Below, in pieces: positions 18,405 through 27,553 of a stretch of 64,000 nucleotides of DNA. The notes below the pieces were generated by a model. That model ran no database searches and was not told the origin of the DNA. It was given only the letters and a program-made list of their open reading frames with translations. The stretch lies in assembly GCA_030698375.1 (NCBI GenBank), contig JAUYLL010000125.1, positions 1-64,000 of the forward strand, read 5' to 3'. Numbering within the stretch: position 1 is the first letter of the stretch; the number at the start of each line of letters is the position of its first letter. The position numbers and the translations under genes were made by a program. This DNA is from Nocardioides sp. (GTDB lineage: Bacteria; Actinomycetota; Actinomycetes; Propionibacteriales; Nocardioidaceae).

Positions 18405-20035
18405 GTGGCGGAGGCGAGACCCTCGGTGGCCACCCGGCACGCCTCCAGCTCGGCGTCCACGGGACCCAGCAGCGTCCGCTCGGCGACCTCGCGGACGGCC
18501 TTGCGCAGCCGTCGGTCGGCGCGGCGCGCACGGGAGCCGGCGACCATCCCCACGAGCAGCCGTCCGAGGACGGCCAGGGCGACACCGGCGGCCACTCCCC
18601 CGAGCAGGAGCAAGGTCGGCAGCGGCAGGCCGGCGGCCTCCGGCGGGGTGGGCGCACCGGTCTGGAGGAAGCCCATGACCGCGAGCGCCACGAGCCACCC
18701 GCCGCCGGCGAGGGCAGCGAGGAACAGCGCGGTCTGCGCGACCTGGAGCACCCGCGTCCAGGTCGGCAAGCGCTCCGCCTCCGGCGTCATCGCGACGACC
18801 CGCGTCAGCTCGTCGTCCAGACGATCGGTCGCCTCGCCGGCGACCCGCCGCACCGCACGGGTCCAGGCGGGTGTCAGGGGCTGGGTGACCTCGTCGACCG
18901 TCTCCCGGACCGTGGTGGCGACGCGCGCGTGACGCACGGTCGTGGCCTCGGTCGGCGCCTCACCGGGGGCGACCGCTGTCGCCGCCCGCTGCTGCAGGCG
19001 CTGCAACGGGTCGGTACGGCGGCGCGGCAGCCAGGACAGCAGCGGCCAGCCCGTGGCCCGCGCCCCGCGGGACCGGACCGACCCGCGCACCGCCTCGACC
19101 ACGGCCGGCACCCCGGCCGCGTCGACGCACGCGTCGACGACCTCGGCCCGGCGCTGCTTGGACAGCCCCGAGGGCGGGGTCGTCCCGCTGACCTCGGCCA
19201 GCTCCTCGGCCGCGCCGAGCACGTCGGCGAGCAGCCGCGCGTTGCGGGAGTCCTTGGCCCCGACCCTGGCCACGATGTGGTCGCGCAGCTCCGGGATCCC
19301 GACCCCGGTGTGCGCGGAGGTGACGACGAGGGGCACCGCCTGCAGCCCGTCGGCGTCCAGCAGCCGTCGACAGTCGGCGATCATCGCCTCGCGGCGGGAC
19401 TCGGGGACCTCATCGATGTGGTTGAGCACGACGAGCATCACCTCGGCGTGCCCGGCGAGCGGCTTGAGGTAACGGTCGTGGATGGCCGCGTCGGCGTACT
19501 TCTGGGGGTCGAGTACCCACACCAGCAGGTCGGAGTGGGTGACGAGCCGCTCCACCTCAAGGTGGTGGCTGACCTCGGTCGAGTCGTGGTCGGGGAGGTC
19601 GAGGAGCACCAACCCGTGGAGAGCGTTCTCCTCCCCCGGCTGGTCGAGCATCGAGTCGCGGGTGACCCGGTGGCGGTGCGGGATCTCGAGCCAGTCCAGC
19701 AGCGGACCCGCCCCGGACTCGCCCCAGACACACGCCATGGTCCAGGAGGTGGTGGGCCGGCGGACACCCACGGCGGCGAGGTCCAACCCGGTCAGGGCGT
19801 TGAACGTGGAGGACTTGCCCGAGCCGGTGGCACCACCGATCGCGACCACGGTGTGGTCGGCCGAGAGCCGCAGCCGGGTGCCGGCTCGGGCCACGACCTC
19901 CTCGGCGTGCTCGAGCTCGGGACCCTCCAGCCGTCCCTGTGCCGCCTCGACGGCGTGCTCGAGCCCCTCGACCCGGGTCGCGAGCGGCACGCCGCCCTTG
20001 CCGAGCAGTCGCTTGGCGCTGTCCAGGAGGGTCAT
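18398..20035 (-). CDS. Dynamin-like/YfjP-type membrane GTPase (second of tandem pair)
   Basis: P-loop GGATGSGKSSTFNAL, DLPDHDS, NHIDE; two C-terminal TM segments. Confidence 0.85.
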   Translation of the reverse strand: MTLLDSAKRLLGKGGVPLATRVEGLEHAVEAAQGRLEGPELEHAEEVVARAGTRLRLSADHTVVAIGGATGSGKSSTFNALTGLDLAAVGVRRPTTSWTMACVWGESGAGPLLDWLEIPHRHRVTRDSMLDQPGEENALHGLVLLDLPDHDSTEVSHHLEVERLVTHSDLLVWVLDPQKYADAAIHDRYLKPLAGHAEVMLVVLNHIDEVPESRREAMIADCRRLLDADGLQAVPLVVTSAHTGVGIPELRDHIVARVGAKDSRNARLLADVLGAAEELAEVSGTTPPSGLSKQRRAEVVDACVDAAGVPAVVEAVRGSVRSRGARATGWPLLSWLPRRRTDPLQRLQQRAATAVAPGEAPTEATTVRHARVATTVRETVDEVTQPLTPAWTRAVRRVAGEATDRLDDELTRVVAMTPEAERLPTWTRVLQVAQTALFLAALAGGGWLVALAVMGFLQTGAPTPPEAAGLPLPTLLLLGGVAAGVALAVLGRLLVGMVAGSRARRADRRLRKAVREVAERTLLGPVDAELEACRVATEGLASATR

Positions 20036-21753
20036 CCGAGCCCCCCGGTCCCGGCGAACCGTGCGTCGTCGACGCGTCGGACGACCTCGCGCAGCCGCTC
20101 CGCTGCGGTGGGGTCGACCCCGAGGTCGTCGAGCAACGTCTCGAACCGCGCCCGCTCGGGGGCCAGGAGCTCGCGGACACGTCGCTGCAGGTCCTTGCGC
20201 GCCCGCTCCGCGAGGCGGCGTACGGCGGCGTCCCCGAAGACGGCCTCGAGCACCTTCTGGCCCACGACCGCGGTGCCCCCGGCCACGCCCACCTCGGCCC
20301 CGGTCACCCCACCGGTGCTGGCGAAGACGACGACCATGAGCGACACCCCGAGTCCGTTGACCCCGAGCGCGAGGAACCGGGCGGTCCCGCGCTTGTCGGC
20401 GCCCTCGGCGCGGATCATCGTCAGGACCCCGGCCTGCCACTCCTGCACCGTGCGCTCGACGTCGCGGCGCAACTGGCGCGACGGCCGGCCGAGCTCGGTG
20501 GGGCTGCTCTCCGAGAGCACGCGGCCGGCCTCGAGCGAGCGCCAGGCCTCGTCGACCGCCTCGGCGGCGTGCTCGGCGTGCTCGAGCAGGAGGTGCTCCA
20601 GGCCCGACTCGACCGCGACGCTGACCCGCTCGACCTGGTGGGGGCGGCCGCGCACGGTCCCGACCACCCGGTCGCGGAGCACCCCGACCCGCGACTCCAG
20701 CGCACGGAGCAGCTCACCGGTCCCGACGAACTCCTGCCATCGCAGCAGCACCTCGCCGCGCAACAGGGTGCCGTCGGCGGTGGCGGTGTCGACGGCGTCC
20801 AGGGCGGCGTCGTACGCCCGGTCGACATCGGCCCGCAGCCGATTCACCATCGTGGCCTGCTCGGCCGCCGCGTCGGCCACGGGGTGGGCCCGTCGCGAGA
20901 GGGTGCGGATCGCGCCCTCGAGGGTCTGCTTGACCACTGCGGCGCGCGCCCCGGCGTCGCTGGCCAGCGAGTCCAGCCAGCCCCGGATATCCGCGACGGC
21001 CTCGGCGGGCAGCAGGCCGTCGTCGTCGACGGGGCCCTCGAGCACGGCGAAGAGCGGGGAGTCGCGCAGGCCGCGCGAGGTGAGCATCCGCGCGAGGTGG
21101 CTGCTGACCTCCGCGACGGCCTCCGGCGCGGTCCGGTCGAGCACCACCGCAACGGCGGTGCTCCGCTCGGCGGCGGCCTTGAGGAACTCCCAGGGGACCT
21201 GGTCGGCGTACCGGGCGGCGGAGGTGACGAAGAGCCAGAGGTCGGCAGCGGCCAGGAGCTGCGCGGCCAGGATCCGGTTGCGCTCCTCGACCGAGTCGAT
21301 GTCGGGGGCGTCGAGGATGGCCAGCCCGACCGGCACCGTCTCGGAGGCGACCAGCTGGAGCTTGCCGGTGTCGGTGCTGGCGTCGGGGGTGCGGGCCAGG
21401 TCGGGCAGGATCCGCGACTGGTCGAACCACGCCTCGTCGGCGGGGTTGTGGACGAGCACGGGTGAACGGGTGGTCGGCCGGAGCACGCCGGGCTGCGTCA
21501 CTCGCCGGCCGACCAGGGAGTTCACCAGCGTGGACTTGCCGGCGCCCGTCGAGCCGCCGACGACGGTGAGCAACGGGGCGTCGATCTGGATCAACCGCGG
21601 CAGGACGTAGTCCTCGAGCTGGTCGACCAGCTCGGTGCGCGCCACGCGCTGCTCCTCGGCCCCCGGCAGCTCCAGGGGCAGGACGGTGTGGCGCAGCGCC
21701 TCGCGCAGGTGCACCAGCGAGGTCAGCATGTCGGTGGACGGGCTGCGGCTCAT
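20032..21753 (-). CDS. Dynamin-like membrane GTPase (first of tandem pair)
   Basis: P-loop GGSTGAGKSTLVNSL, DAPDIDS, VLDRTAPEA; C-terminal TM region; ATGA overlap with downstream GTPase. Confidence 0.85.
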   Translation of the reverse strand: MSRSPSTDMLTSLVHLREALRHTVLPLELPGAEEQRVARTELVDQLEDYVLPRLIQIDAPLLTVVGGSTGAGKSTLVNSLVGRRVTQPGVLRPTTRSPVLVHNPADEAWFDQSRILPDLARTPDASTDTGKLQLVASETVPVGLAILDAPDIDSVEERNRILAAQLLAAADLWLFVTSAARYADQVPWEFLKAAAERSTAVAVVLDRTAPEAVAEVSSHLARMLTSRGLRDSPLFAVLEGPVDDDGLLPAEAVADIRGWLDSLASDAGARAAVVKQTLEGAIRTLSRRAHPVADAAAEQATMVNRLRADVDRAYDAALDAVDTATADGTLLRGEVLLRWQEFVGTGELLRALESRVGVLRDRVVGTVRGRPHQVERVSVAVESGLEHLLLEHAEHAAEAVDEAWRSLEAGRVLSESSPTELGRPSRQLRRDVERTVQEWQAGVLTMIRAEGADKRGTARFLALGVNGLGVSLMVVVFASTGGVTGAEVGVAGGTAVVGQKVLEAVFGDAAVRRLAERARKDLQRRVRELLAPERARFETLLDDLGVDPTAAERLREVVRRVDDARFAGTGGLG

Positions 21754-22880
21754 CGTGTGCTTCCCACCGTCGGGGTCGGCGCCGGCAGGGGTACGGCGGG
21801 TCGCAGCGCCGCGAGGCGCTCCACGAGCGCCTGTCCGCGCTCGGCGAAGGCCGGCGGCGGCACCCCCCGCAGGTAGCGGTCGTGGAGGAAGCCGAGCTCG
21901 ATCGCCGCCGTCTGGAAGTCCTGCAGTGCCTCGACGCCGGTGTCGCCCCCGACCTCGCGGGCATGCCGCCGGGCGGCTCGCCGGGCGGGCAGCCGGACCA
22001 GCCAGGGCACCTCACCCGGCAGCACGAAGCCACGCTGCACGCAGTCGCCGAGCGCGCGGGCGAGCATGACGCCCTCCCGTCGGCGCACCCACAGGGAGAG
22101 GGCCACCACGACCAGGAAGGCGGGCACCATGAGGAAGAGGTAGGCGACGAAGAAGAAGGCGCCGTCGCCGACGTACGCCGAAGCGTTCCACAGAGCGTGC
22201 GTCACCACGGCGAGGGCGTACCCGACCACCGGCGCGAGCACACGCACACCGCGCGAGCGTGTCTGCACCGCCAGCCCGATGCCGATGCCGACGAAGATCG
22301 TGAACAACGGGTGCGCGAAGGGGCTGAAGATGCCGCGGATGACGAAGGTGGCGGTCGCGCCCTCCAGACCGGCCGGGCCTAGGCCGTCACCGATGTATGC
22401 CGCGGAGTAGTAGAGGATGTTCTCGGTGAAGGCGAAGCCGACGCCGATCATGCCGGCGTACACCACGCCGTCGAGGACCCCGTCGAGGACATGGCGTCGC
22501 GTCCAGAGCAGCAGGAGGATGAACGCACCCTTGGCGGCCTCCTCCGTCACCGGTGCGACCAGGGCCGCACTCATCGTCTCGGGCCGGGCGAACACGTACA
22601 TGTCGACGACCTGGAGGACCAGGGCCGCGGAGGTGGCGACGAGCGCCCCCCACCCGAGGGCGGCCAGCAGCAGCCCGCGCGGCTCGGGCTCGTAGCGGTC
22701 CAGCCACAGGAAGCAGGCCACCAGCGGCCCCACGGGGAGGGCGGCGAGGAGGATGCCCCAGGCGATGGCGTCCGGCGCACCGGAGGAGAGGAGCACGAAT
22801 GCCATCACCACGGTTCCGAGCAGCATCGCGACCGTCACCAGGACGGCGAAGGCGACGCTGTGGCGACGGCGGGAAGGCAT
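21750..22880 (-). CDS. PrsW family intramembrane metalloprotease
   Basis: Multi-TM; RYEPEPRG, PVTEEAAKGAFIL, GVGFAFTENILY motifs. Confidence 0.9.
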   Translation of the reverse strand: MPSRRRHSVAFAVLVTVAMLLGTVVMAFVLLSSGAPDAIAWGILLAALPVGPLVACFLWLDRYEPEPRGLLLAALGWGALVATSAALVLQVVDMYVFARPETMSAALVAPVTEEAAKGAFILLLLWTRRHVLDGVLDGVVYAGMIGVGFAFTENILYYSAAYIGDGLGPAGLEGATATFVIRGIFSPFAHPLFTIFVGIGIGLAVQTRSRGVRVLAPVVGYALAVVTHALWNASAYVGDGAFFFVAYLFLMVPAFLVVVALSLWVRRREGVMLARALGDCVQRGFVLPGEVPWLVRLPARRAARRHAREVGGDTGVEALQDFQTAAIELGFLHDRYLRGVPPPAFAERGQALVERLAALRPAVPLPAPTPTVGSTR

Positions 22881-22983
22881 GGCACAGACCCTATCGGTCG
22901 GCGTCACCGGAGCAGGTGGTCACCGTGCGGGCCGGACGCGCAGACCCTGCCGTGCCTCCGAAGGACCGGCGTAGCCTGACGGG

Positions 22984-24396
22984 ATGGACGACCAGCAGCG
23001 CGAGGAGCCCCGCACCGAGAGCCACGACCCCGCCGTGCCGGAGGCGTACGCCGCGTTCATGCGCACCGGGTGGGGTGACCGCGAGCTCGACCTCCCTCGC
23101 CACCCGGTCGCGGACCCGGCGGCCGACCGGCGCGGGCGGCTCGCCGACCTCTTCCCGGGCGAGCGGCTGGTGGTTCCCGCCGGCGGCTACAAGGTGCGGG
23201 CCAACGACACCGACTACCGCTTTCGCCCGGAGACGGCGCACACGTACCTGTGCGGCAACCAGACCTCCGACGCGGTGCTCGTCGTCGAGGACGGTGAGTC
23301 CGTGCTCTACGCCCGGCCGCGTTCCTCCCGGGAGACCGACGAGTTCTTCCGCGACCGCCAGTACGGCGAGCTCTGGGCCGGCCGACGCCCCTCCCTCGGC
23401 GAGCTGTCGGACTCCCTGGACGTGGAGTGCCGCCACCTCGACGACCTCGAGGGCGCGCTCGCCGGGCGCGGGAAGACTCGGGTGCTCCGCGGGGTGGACG
23501 GTCGGGTCGACGGGATCGTGGACGCCGACGAGGGTCGCGACGGCGACCTCGCGCGGGTGCTCTCGGAGCTGCGCCTGGTCAAGGACCCGTGGGAGGTCGA
23601 GCAGCTGCAGGAGGCATGCGACATCACCACCCTCGGGTTCGAGGACTGCGTGCGGGAGTGGGACCGCGTGCTGGAGATGGGCGAGCGCTGGATCGAGGGC
23701 ACCTTCTTCCGACGGGCGCGGGCGATGGGCAACGACATCGGCTACGACTCCATCGTGGGCGGCGGGCGGCACGCGACCACGCTGCACTGGATCGATAACT
23801 CCGGCCCGATCGTCCCGGGCGAGCTGGTGCTCCTCGACATGGGCGTGGAGGCCTCGAGCCTCTACACCGCCGACGTCACCCGGACCCTGCCGGTCTCCGG
23901 CACGTTCACCCCGCTCCAGCGCGAGCTCTACGAGCTGGTGCTCACCGCGCAGCAGGCGGGGATCGACGCGGTGCGGCCCGGGGCCCGGTTCCTGGCCGCC
24001 CACGAGGCCGCGATGAGCGTCATCGCCCACGGCCTCGACGACATGGGGCTGCTGCCGGTCCCGGCCGAGGAGGCGCTCTCCCCCGACTCCAAGGTCTACG
24101 CCCGCTGGACCCTGCACGGCACCAGCCACATGCTCGGGATGGACGTGCACGACTGCGCGCGGTCGGCGCCCGAGAGCTACCCCCGCGGCGACCTCGCCGA
24201 GGGCATGGTGCTCACCGTCGAGCCGGGGCTGTACTTCCAGGAGGACGACCTGCTGGTCCCCGAGGAGCTGCGCGGGATCGGGATCAGGATCGAGGACGAC
24301 GTCCTGGTGACCGCGGACGGCGCGCGCAACCTCTCCGCGGCGCTGCCCAGGGACGCCGGCGCCGTCGAGGAGTGGATGGCGGCACTGAGAGGCTGA
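22984..24396 (+). CDS. Aminopeptidase P family (M24B) Xaa-Pro peptidase
   Basis: AMP_N domain; GGRHATTLHW, LLDMGVEASSLYTADVTRTLPVSG, HGTSHMLGMDVHD, VEPGLYF. Confidence 0.94.
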   Translation: MDDQQREEPRTESHDPAVPEAYAAFMRTGWGDRELDLPRHPVADPAADRRGRLADLFPGERLVVPAGGYKVRANDTDYRFRPETAHTYLCGNQTSDAVLVVEDGESVLYARPRSSRETDEFFRDRQYGELWAGRRPSLGELSDSLDVECRHLDDLEGALAGRGKTRVLRGVDGRVDGIVDADEGRDGDLARVLSELRLVKDPWEVEQLQEACDITTLGFEDCVREWDRVLEMGERWIEGTFFRRARAMGNDIGYDSIVGGGRHATTLHWIDNSGPIVPGELVLLDMGVEASSLYTADVTRTLPVSGTFTPLQRELYELVLTAQQAGIDAVRPGARFLAAHEAAMSVIAHGLDDMGLLPVPAEEALSPDSKVYARWTLHGTSHMLGMDVHDCARSAPESYPRGDLAEGMVLTVEPGLYFQEDDLLVPEELRGIGIRIEDDVLVTADGARNLSAALPRDAGAVEEWMAALRG

Positions 24397-24439
24397 TCAC
24401 AGCCGCTCGGCTTGGGATCCGGTCGCAGACCGGGGAGGA

Positions 24440-24462
24440 TGCACTCTGTGAAGCAGAGTGCA
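24440..24462. promoter_or_regulatory. Perfect 9-bp-arm inverted repeat overlapping the start region of the TetR gene
   Basis: TGCACTCTG-TGAAG-CAGAGTGCA. Confidence 0.8.
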
Positions 24463-25059
24463 ATTCCGCGGTCTCGGGCCATCAACCCCGAGACCTCTGC
24501 GCGGATCGTCGAGGCAGCGCAGGCGCTCGCCCTCGCGCACGGCATGGACGGCTTCACGATGGAGCGGCTCGCCGGCGACGCCGGGGTCTCCCGCCGCACA
24601 CTGTTCAACTACTTCCCCACCAAGGCCGACGCGATCCTCGGCGGGTCCGCCGTGCTCGCGGAGGAGCAGCGCGCCCAGTTCGTCGCGGGCGGGCCCACCG
24701 GTGACCTCGTCGCCGACCTCGGCCACATCGTCACCGAGGTCCTCGCCACCCGCGGCACGAGTCGGGAGCAGCTGACCCGCGTGCGCACGCTGCTGCGCAC
24801 CGAGCCCCGGCTCCTGCTGGCCGCCCAGGAGGGGATCCACCGCCCCGTGGAGGAGCTGACCGACGCCATCGCCGAGCGCGACGGGTCCGCGTCCGCGGCG
24901 CTCCACGCCCACCTGCTCGTCCGCCTGCTCGTCGGCGTGCTCGACGTCGCCGTCGACCGCTTCCTCGACAACGACAGCCTCGGCGAGGGCTCCGACGACC
25001 TCGATGCCCTGTTCCTCGACACCCTCGCCCATACCCGCGCTCTCGTCGCGCCCCGCTGA
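24448..25059 (+). CDS. TetR family transcriptional regulator
   Basis: ARIVEAAQALALAHGMDGFTMERLAGDAGVSRRTLFNYFPTKADAI; GTG at 24448 has better SD spacing (ggggagg) than ATG 24439. Confidence 0.92.
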   Translation: MKQSAIPRSRAINPETSARIVEAAQALALAHGMDGFTMERLAGDAGVSRRTLFNYFPTKADAILGGSAVLAEEQRAQFVAGGPTGDLVADLGHIVTEVLATRGTSREQLTRVRTLLRTEPRLLLAAQEGIHRPVEELTDAIAERDGSASAALHAHLLVRLLVGVLDVAVDRFLDNDSLGEGSDDLDALFLDTLAHTRALVAPR

Positions 25060-25100
25060 CCCCCTCGCCGACCCCGACTGACCCACCCAGGAGAACGTCC

Positions 25101-27413
25101 ATGGCCACCCTGCTCTACCGCCTCGGCCGCACGGCCTACCGCCGCTGGCCCGTCGTCGTCGCCGCGTGGCTGGTCGCCCTCATCGCCGTCGGCGCGTTCG
25201 CCGGCCTGATGAGCAAGCCGATGTCGGACTCCTTCTCCCTGCCGGGCATCCCGTCGGAGCGAGCCGCCACCCTGCAGGAGGAGCTGTTCACCGACGAGGT
25301 GGCCTCCCTGGAGGCACCCACCGTCACCGTCGTGGTCGCGGCACCCGAGGGTGAGCGGCTCGACACCGGCGAGCGCACCGCCCAGGTCGACGCGCTGATC
25401 GCCGAGATCGGCGGCATCCCGCAGATGCCCGCGGAGCCCGGGCTGGCCAACCCGGTCCAGGCCGGGCCCGCGCTCGAGGCGCAGCTGCTCGAGGGCGCGC
25501 AGGCCGCCGGCACCGACCCGGCAACGGCTCGCGACAACGCGGCGGCACTGACCCCGCTCTCCGCCGACGGCCGGATCGGCACGATGTCGTTCACCTTCGA
25601 CGCCCCGACCACCATGGACGTCGAGCCGGAGACCAGGGACGCGCTGGCCGAGGTCATCGAGGAGGCCGAGGAGGGCTCCGACCTGCAGGTGGACGCCAAC
25701 GGCCCGGGCATGGCGACCGCCTCGCCACCCGATGCCTCCGCGGAGGCCATCGGCATCGCCGTGGCCCTCGTCATCCTCGTCATCACCTTCGGCTCGCTCG
25801 TGGCCGCCGGCCTGCCCATCGTCGCCGCCGTCGTCGGGGTGGGCCTGAGCATCGGCGCCGTCACCGGGGCCAGCGCGTTCGTCGAGGTCAGCTCGACCAC
25901 CCCGATCCTCGGCACCATGCTCGGCCTGGCCGTCGGCATCGACTACACGCTCTTCATCCTCGCGCGTTACCGCGCCGAGCTCGACCACACCGACGACCGC
26001 CAGGAGGCCACCGGCATCGCGGTCGGTACGGCGGGCTCCGCCGTCGTCTTCGCCGGGCTCACCGTGATGATCGCGCTCGGTGCCCTCGCGGTCGTGCGCA
26101 TCCCCTTCCTCACCTCCATGGGTGTGGCAGCGGCCGGCGCCGTCGCGGTCGGCGTGCTCGTCGCGCTCACGCTGCTGCCGGCGATGCTCGGCATGCTCAA
26201 GTCGAAGACCTTCGGTGGTCAGGTGCGGCGCTACCGCCCGACCCGAGAGGACGACGGACGCATCCTCAACACCGGGGTGCGCTGGGCACGCACGGTGCGC
26301 AAAGCGCCGCTGGCCGTGCTCGTCGTCGTGGTGCTGGTGCTCGGGGCACTCGCCGTACCGATCCAGGGCCTGCACCTTGCCTTCCCCACCGACAGCACCG
26401 CGCCGGCCGACACCACCCAGCGGGAGGCCTCCGACCTGGTGGCGGAGGGCTTCGGCCCCGGCCGCGAGGCACCGATGCTCGTCGTCGTCGACGGTCGCGA
26501 CCTCACCTCCGAGGAGGCCGGGGCGGCGTTCGCCCAGGTGGCCGCCTGGGCAGGTGACCGGCCCGACGTCGCCAACGCTCAGGTCGTAGGTGTGAACGAG
26601 GCGGGCACCGGCGCCAGCGTCCTGGTGACCCCGGCCTACGGTCCCGACCGGGTCGAGACCCAGGAGGTCCTCGAGTCGCTGCGCGCCGAGCAGTCCGCGA
26701 TCGAGGAGCAGACCGGTGCCACCACCGGCGTGACCGGGCTGACCGCGATCACCACGGACATCTCCGACCGGCTCTCCGGCGCGATGCCGCTCTACCTGAC
26801 CGTGGTGGTCGGACTGGCGTTCCTGCTCCTGATGCTCGTCTTCCGCTCGGTCCTCGTCCCGCTGACCGCCACCGTCGGCTTCCTGCTCTCGGTGCTGGCC
26901 ACCCTCGGCGCGACCGTGCTGGTCTTCCAGGAGGGCCTCTTCGGGCTGGTGGACCCGCAGCCGATCGTCAGCTTCATCCCCATCTTCGTGATCGGGATCG
27001 TCTTCGGGCTCGCGATGGACTACCAGGTCTTCCTGGTGACCCGGATGCGGGAGGCGCACGTCCATGGGATGTCGGCCCGCGACGCCGTCGTCGACGGCTT
27101 CCGGAACTCCGCACGGGTGGTGACCGCCGCGGCGCTGATCATGACCTCGGTCTTCGCCGCCTTCATGCTCATGGACGACCCCATCATCAAGTCGATGGGC
27201 TTTGCCCTGGCCGTGGCAGTCCTGCTGGACGCCTTCCTCATCCGGATGGCCTTCATCCCGGCGCTGATGTACCTGATCGGCGAGAGGGTCTGGAGGCTGC
27301 CCGGCTGGCTGGACCGCCTGCTGCCCGAGGTGGACGTCGAGGGCGAGAAGCTCGAGCGTCCGCACCTCCAGCAGCAGCGGGAGCCGGAGCCGGTCGGGGC
27401 GGGACGGGCCTAG
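25101..27413 (+). CDS. MMPL family (RND-type) transporter
   Basis: 12 TM architecture, GLAVGIDYTLFILARYR and GLAMDYQVFLVTRMREAH. Confidence 0.95.
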   Translation: MATLLYRLGRTAYRRWPVVVAAWLVALIAVGAFAGLMSKPMSDSFSLPGIPSERAATLQEELFTDEVASLEAPTVTVVVAAPEGERLDTGERTAQVDALIAEIGGIPQMPAEPGLANPVQAGPALEAQLLEGAQAAGTDPATARDNAAALTPLSADGRIGTMSFTFDAPTTMDVEPETRDALAEVIEEAEEGSDLQVDANGPGMATASPPDASAEAIGIAVALVILVITFGSLVAAGLPIVAAVVGVGLSIGAVTGASAFVEVSSTTPILGTMLGLAVGIDYTLFILARYRAELDHTDDRQEATGIAVGTAGSAVVFAGLTVMIALGALAVVRIPFLTSMGVAAAGAVAVGVLVALTLLPAMLGMLKSKTFGGQVRRYRPTREDDGRILNTGVRWARTVRKAPLAVLVVVVLVLGALAVPIQGLHLAFPTDSTAPADTTQREASDLVAEGFGPGREAPMLVVVDGRDLTSEEAGAAFAQVAAWAGDRPDVANAQVVGVNEAGTGASVLVTPAYGPDRVETQEVLESLRAEQSAIEEQTGATTGVTGLTAITTDISDRLSGAMPLYLTVVVGLAFLLLMLVFRSVLVPLTATVGFLLSVLATLGATVLVFQEGLFGLVDPQPIVSFIPIFVIGIVFGLAMDYQVFLVTRMREAHVHGMSARDAVVDGFRNSARVVTAAALIMTSVFAAFMLMDDPIIKSMGFALAVAVLLDAFLIRMAFIPALMYLIGERVWRLPGWLDRLLPEVDVEGEKLERPHLQQQREPEPVGAGRA

Positions 27414-27424
27414 ACTCGCGCCGC

Positions 27425-27500
27425 GCCCTCGTAGCTCAGTGGACAGAGCAGCGGCCTTCTAATCCGACGGTCCCAGGTTCGAATCCTGGCGGGGGCACCA
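27425..27500 (+). tRNA. tRNA-Arg (anticodon TCT), CCA encoded
   Basis: Cloverleaf: acceptor GCCCTCG/CGGGGGC, T-arm CCAGG-TTCGAAT-CCTGG, anticodon loop CTTCTAA; anticodon stem has mismatches. Confidence 0.9.
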
Positions 27501-27553
27501 CGAGCTGTGTGTTGCTATGTCACCTCTCAATCGAAGTAACGCAATCGGCCACC

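Noticed and set aside
18296-21610. 1104-aa plus ORF antisense to both dynamin-like GTPases
   Set aside because: Low-complexity R/S/P/T translation, no motifs; both minus-strand GTPases have intact P-loops.
24609-27365. 918-aa minus ORF antisense to tetR/MMPL
   Set aside because: GC-rich shadow ORF with His/Asp/Gly/Arg-rich low-complexity translation; the plus-strand MMPL has clear family motifs.
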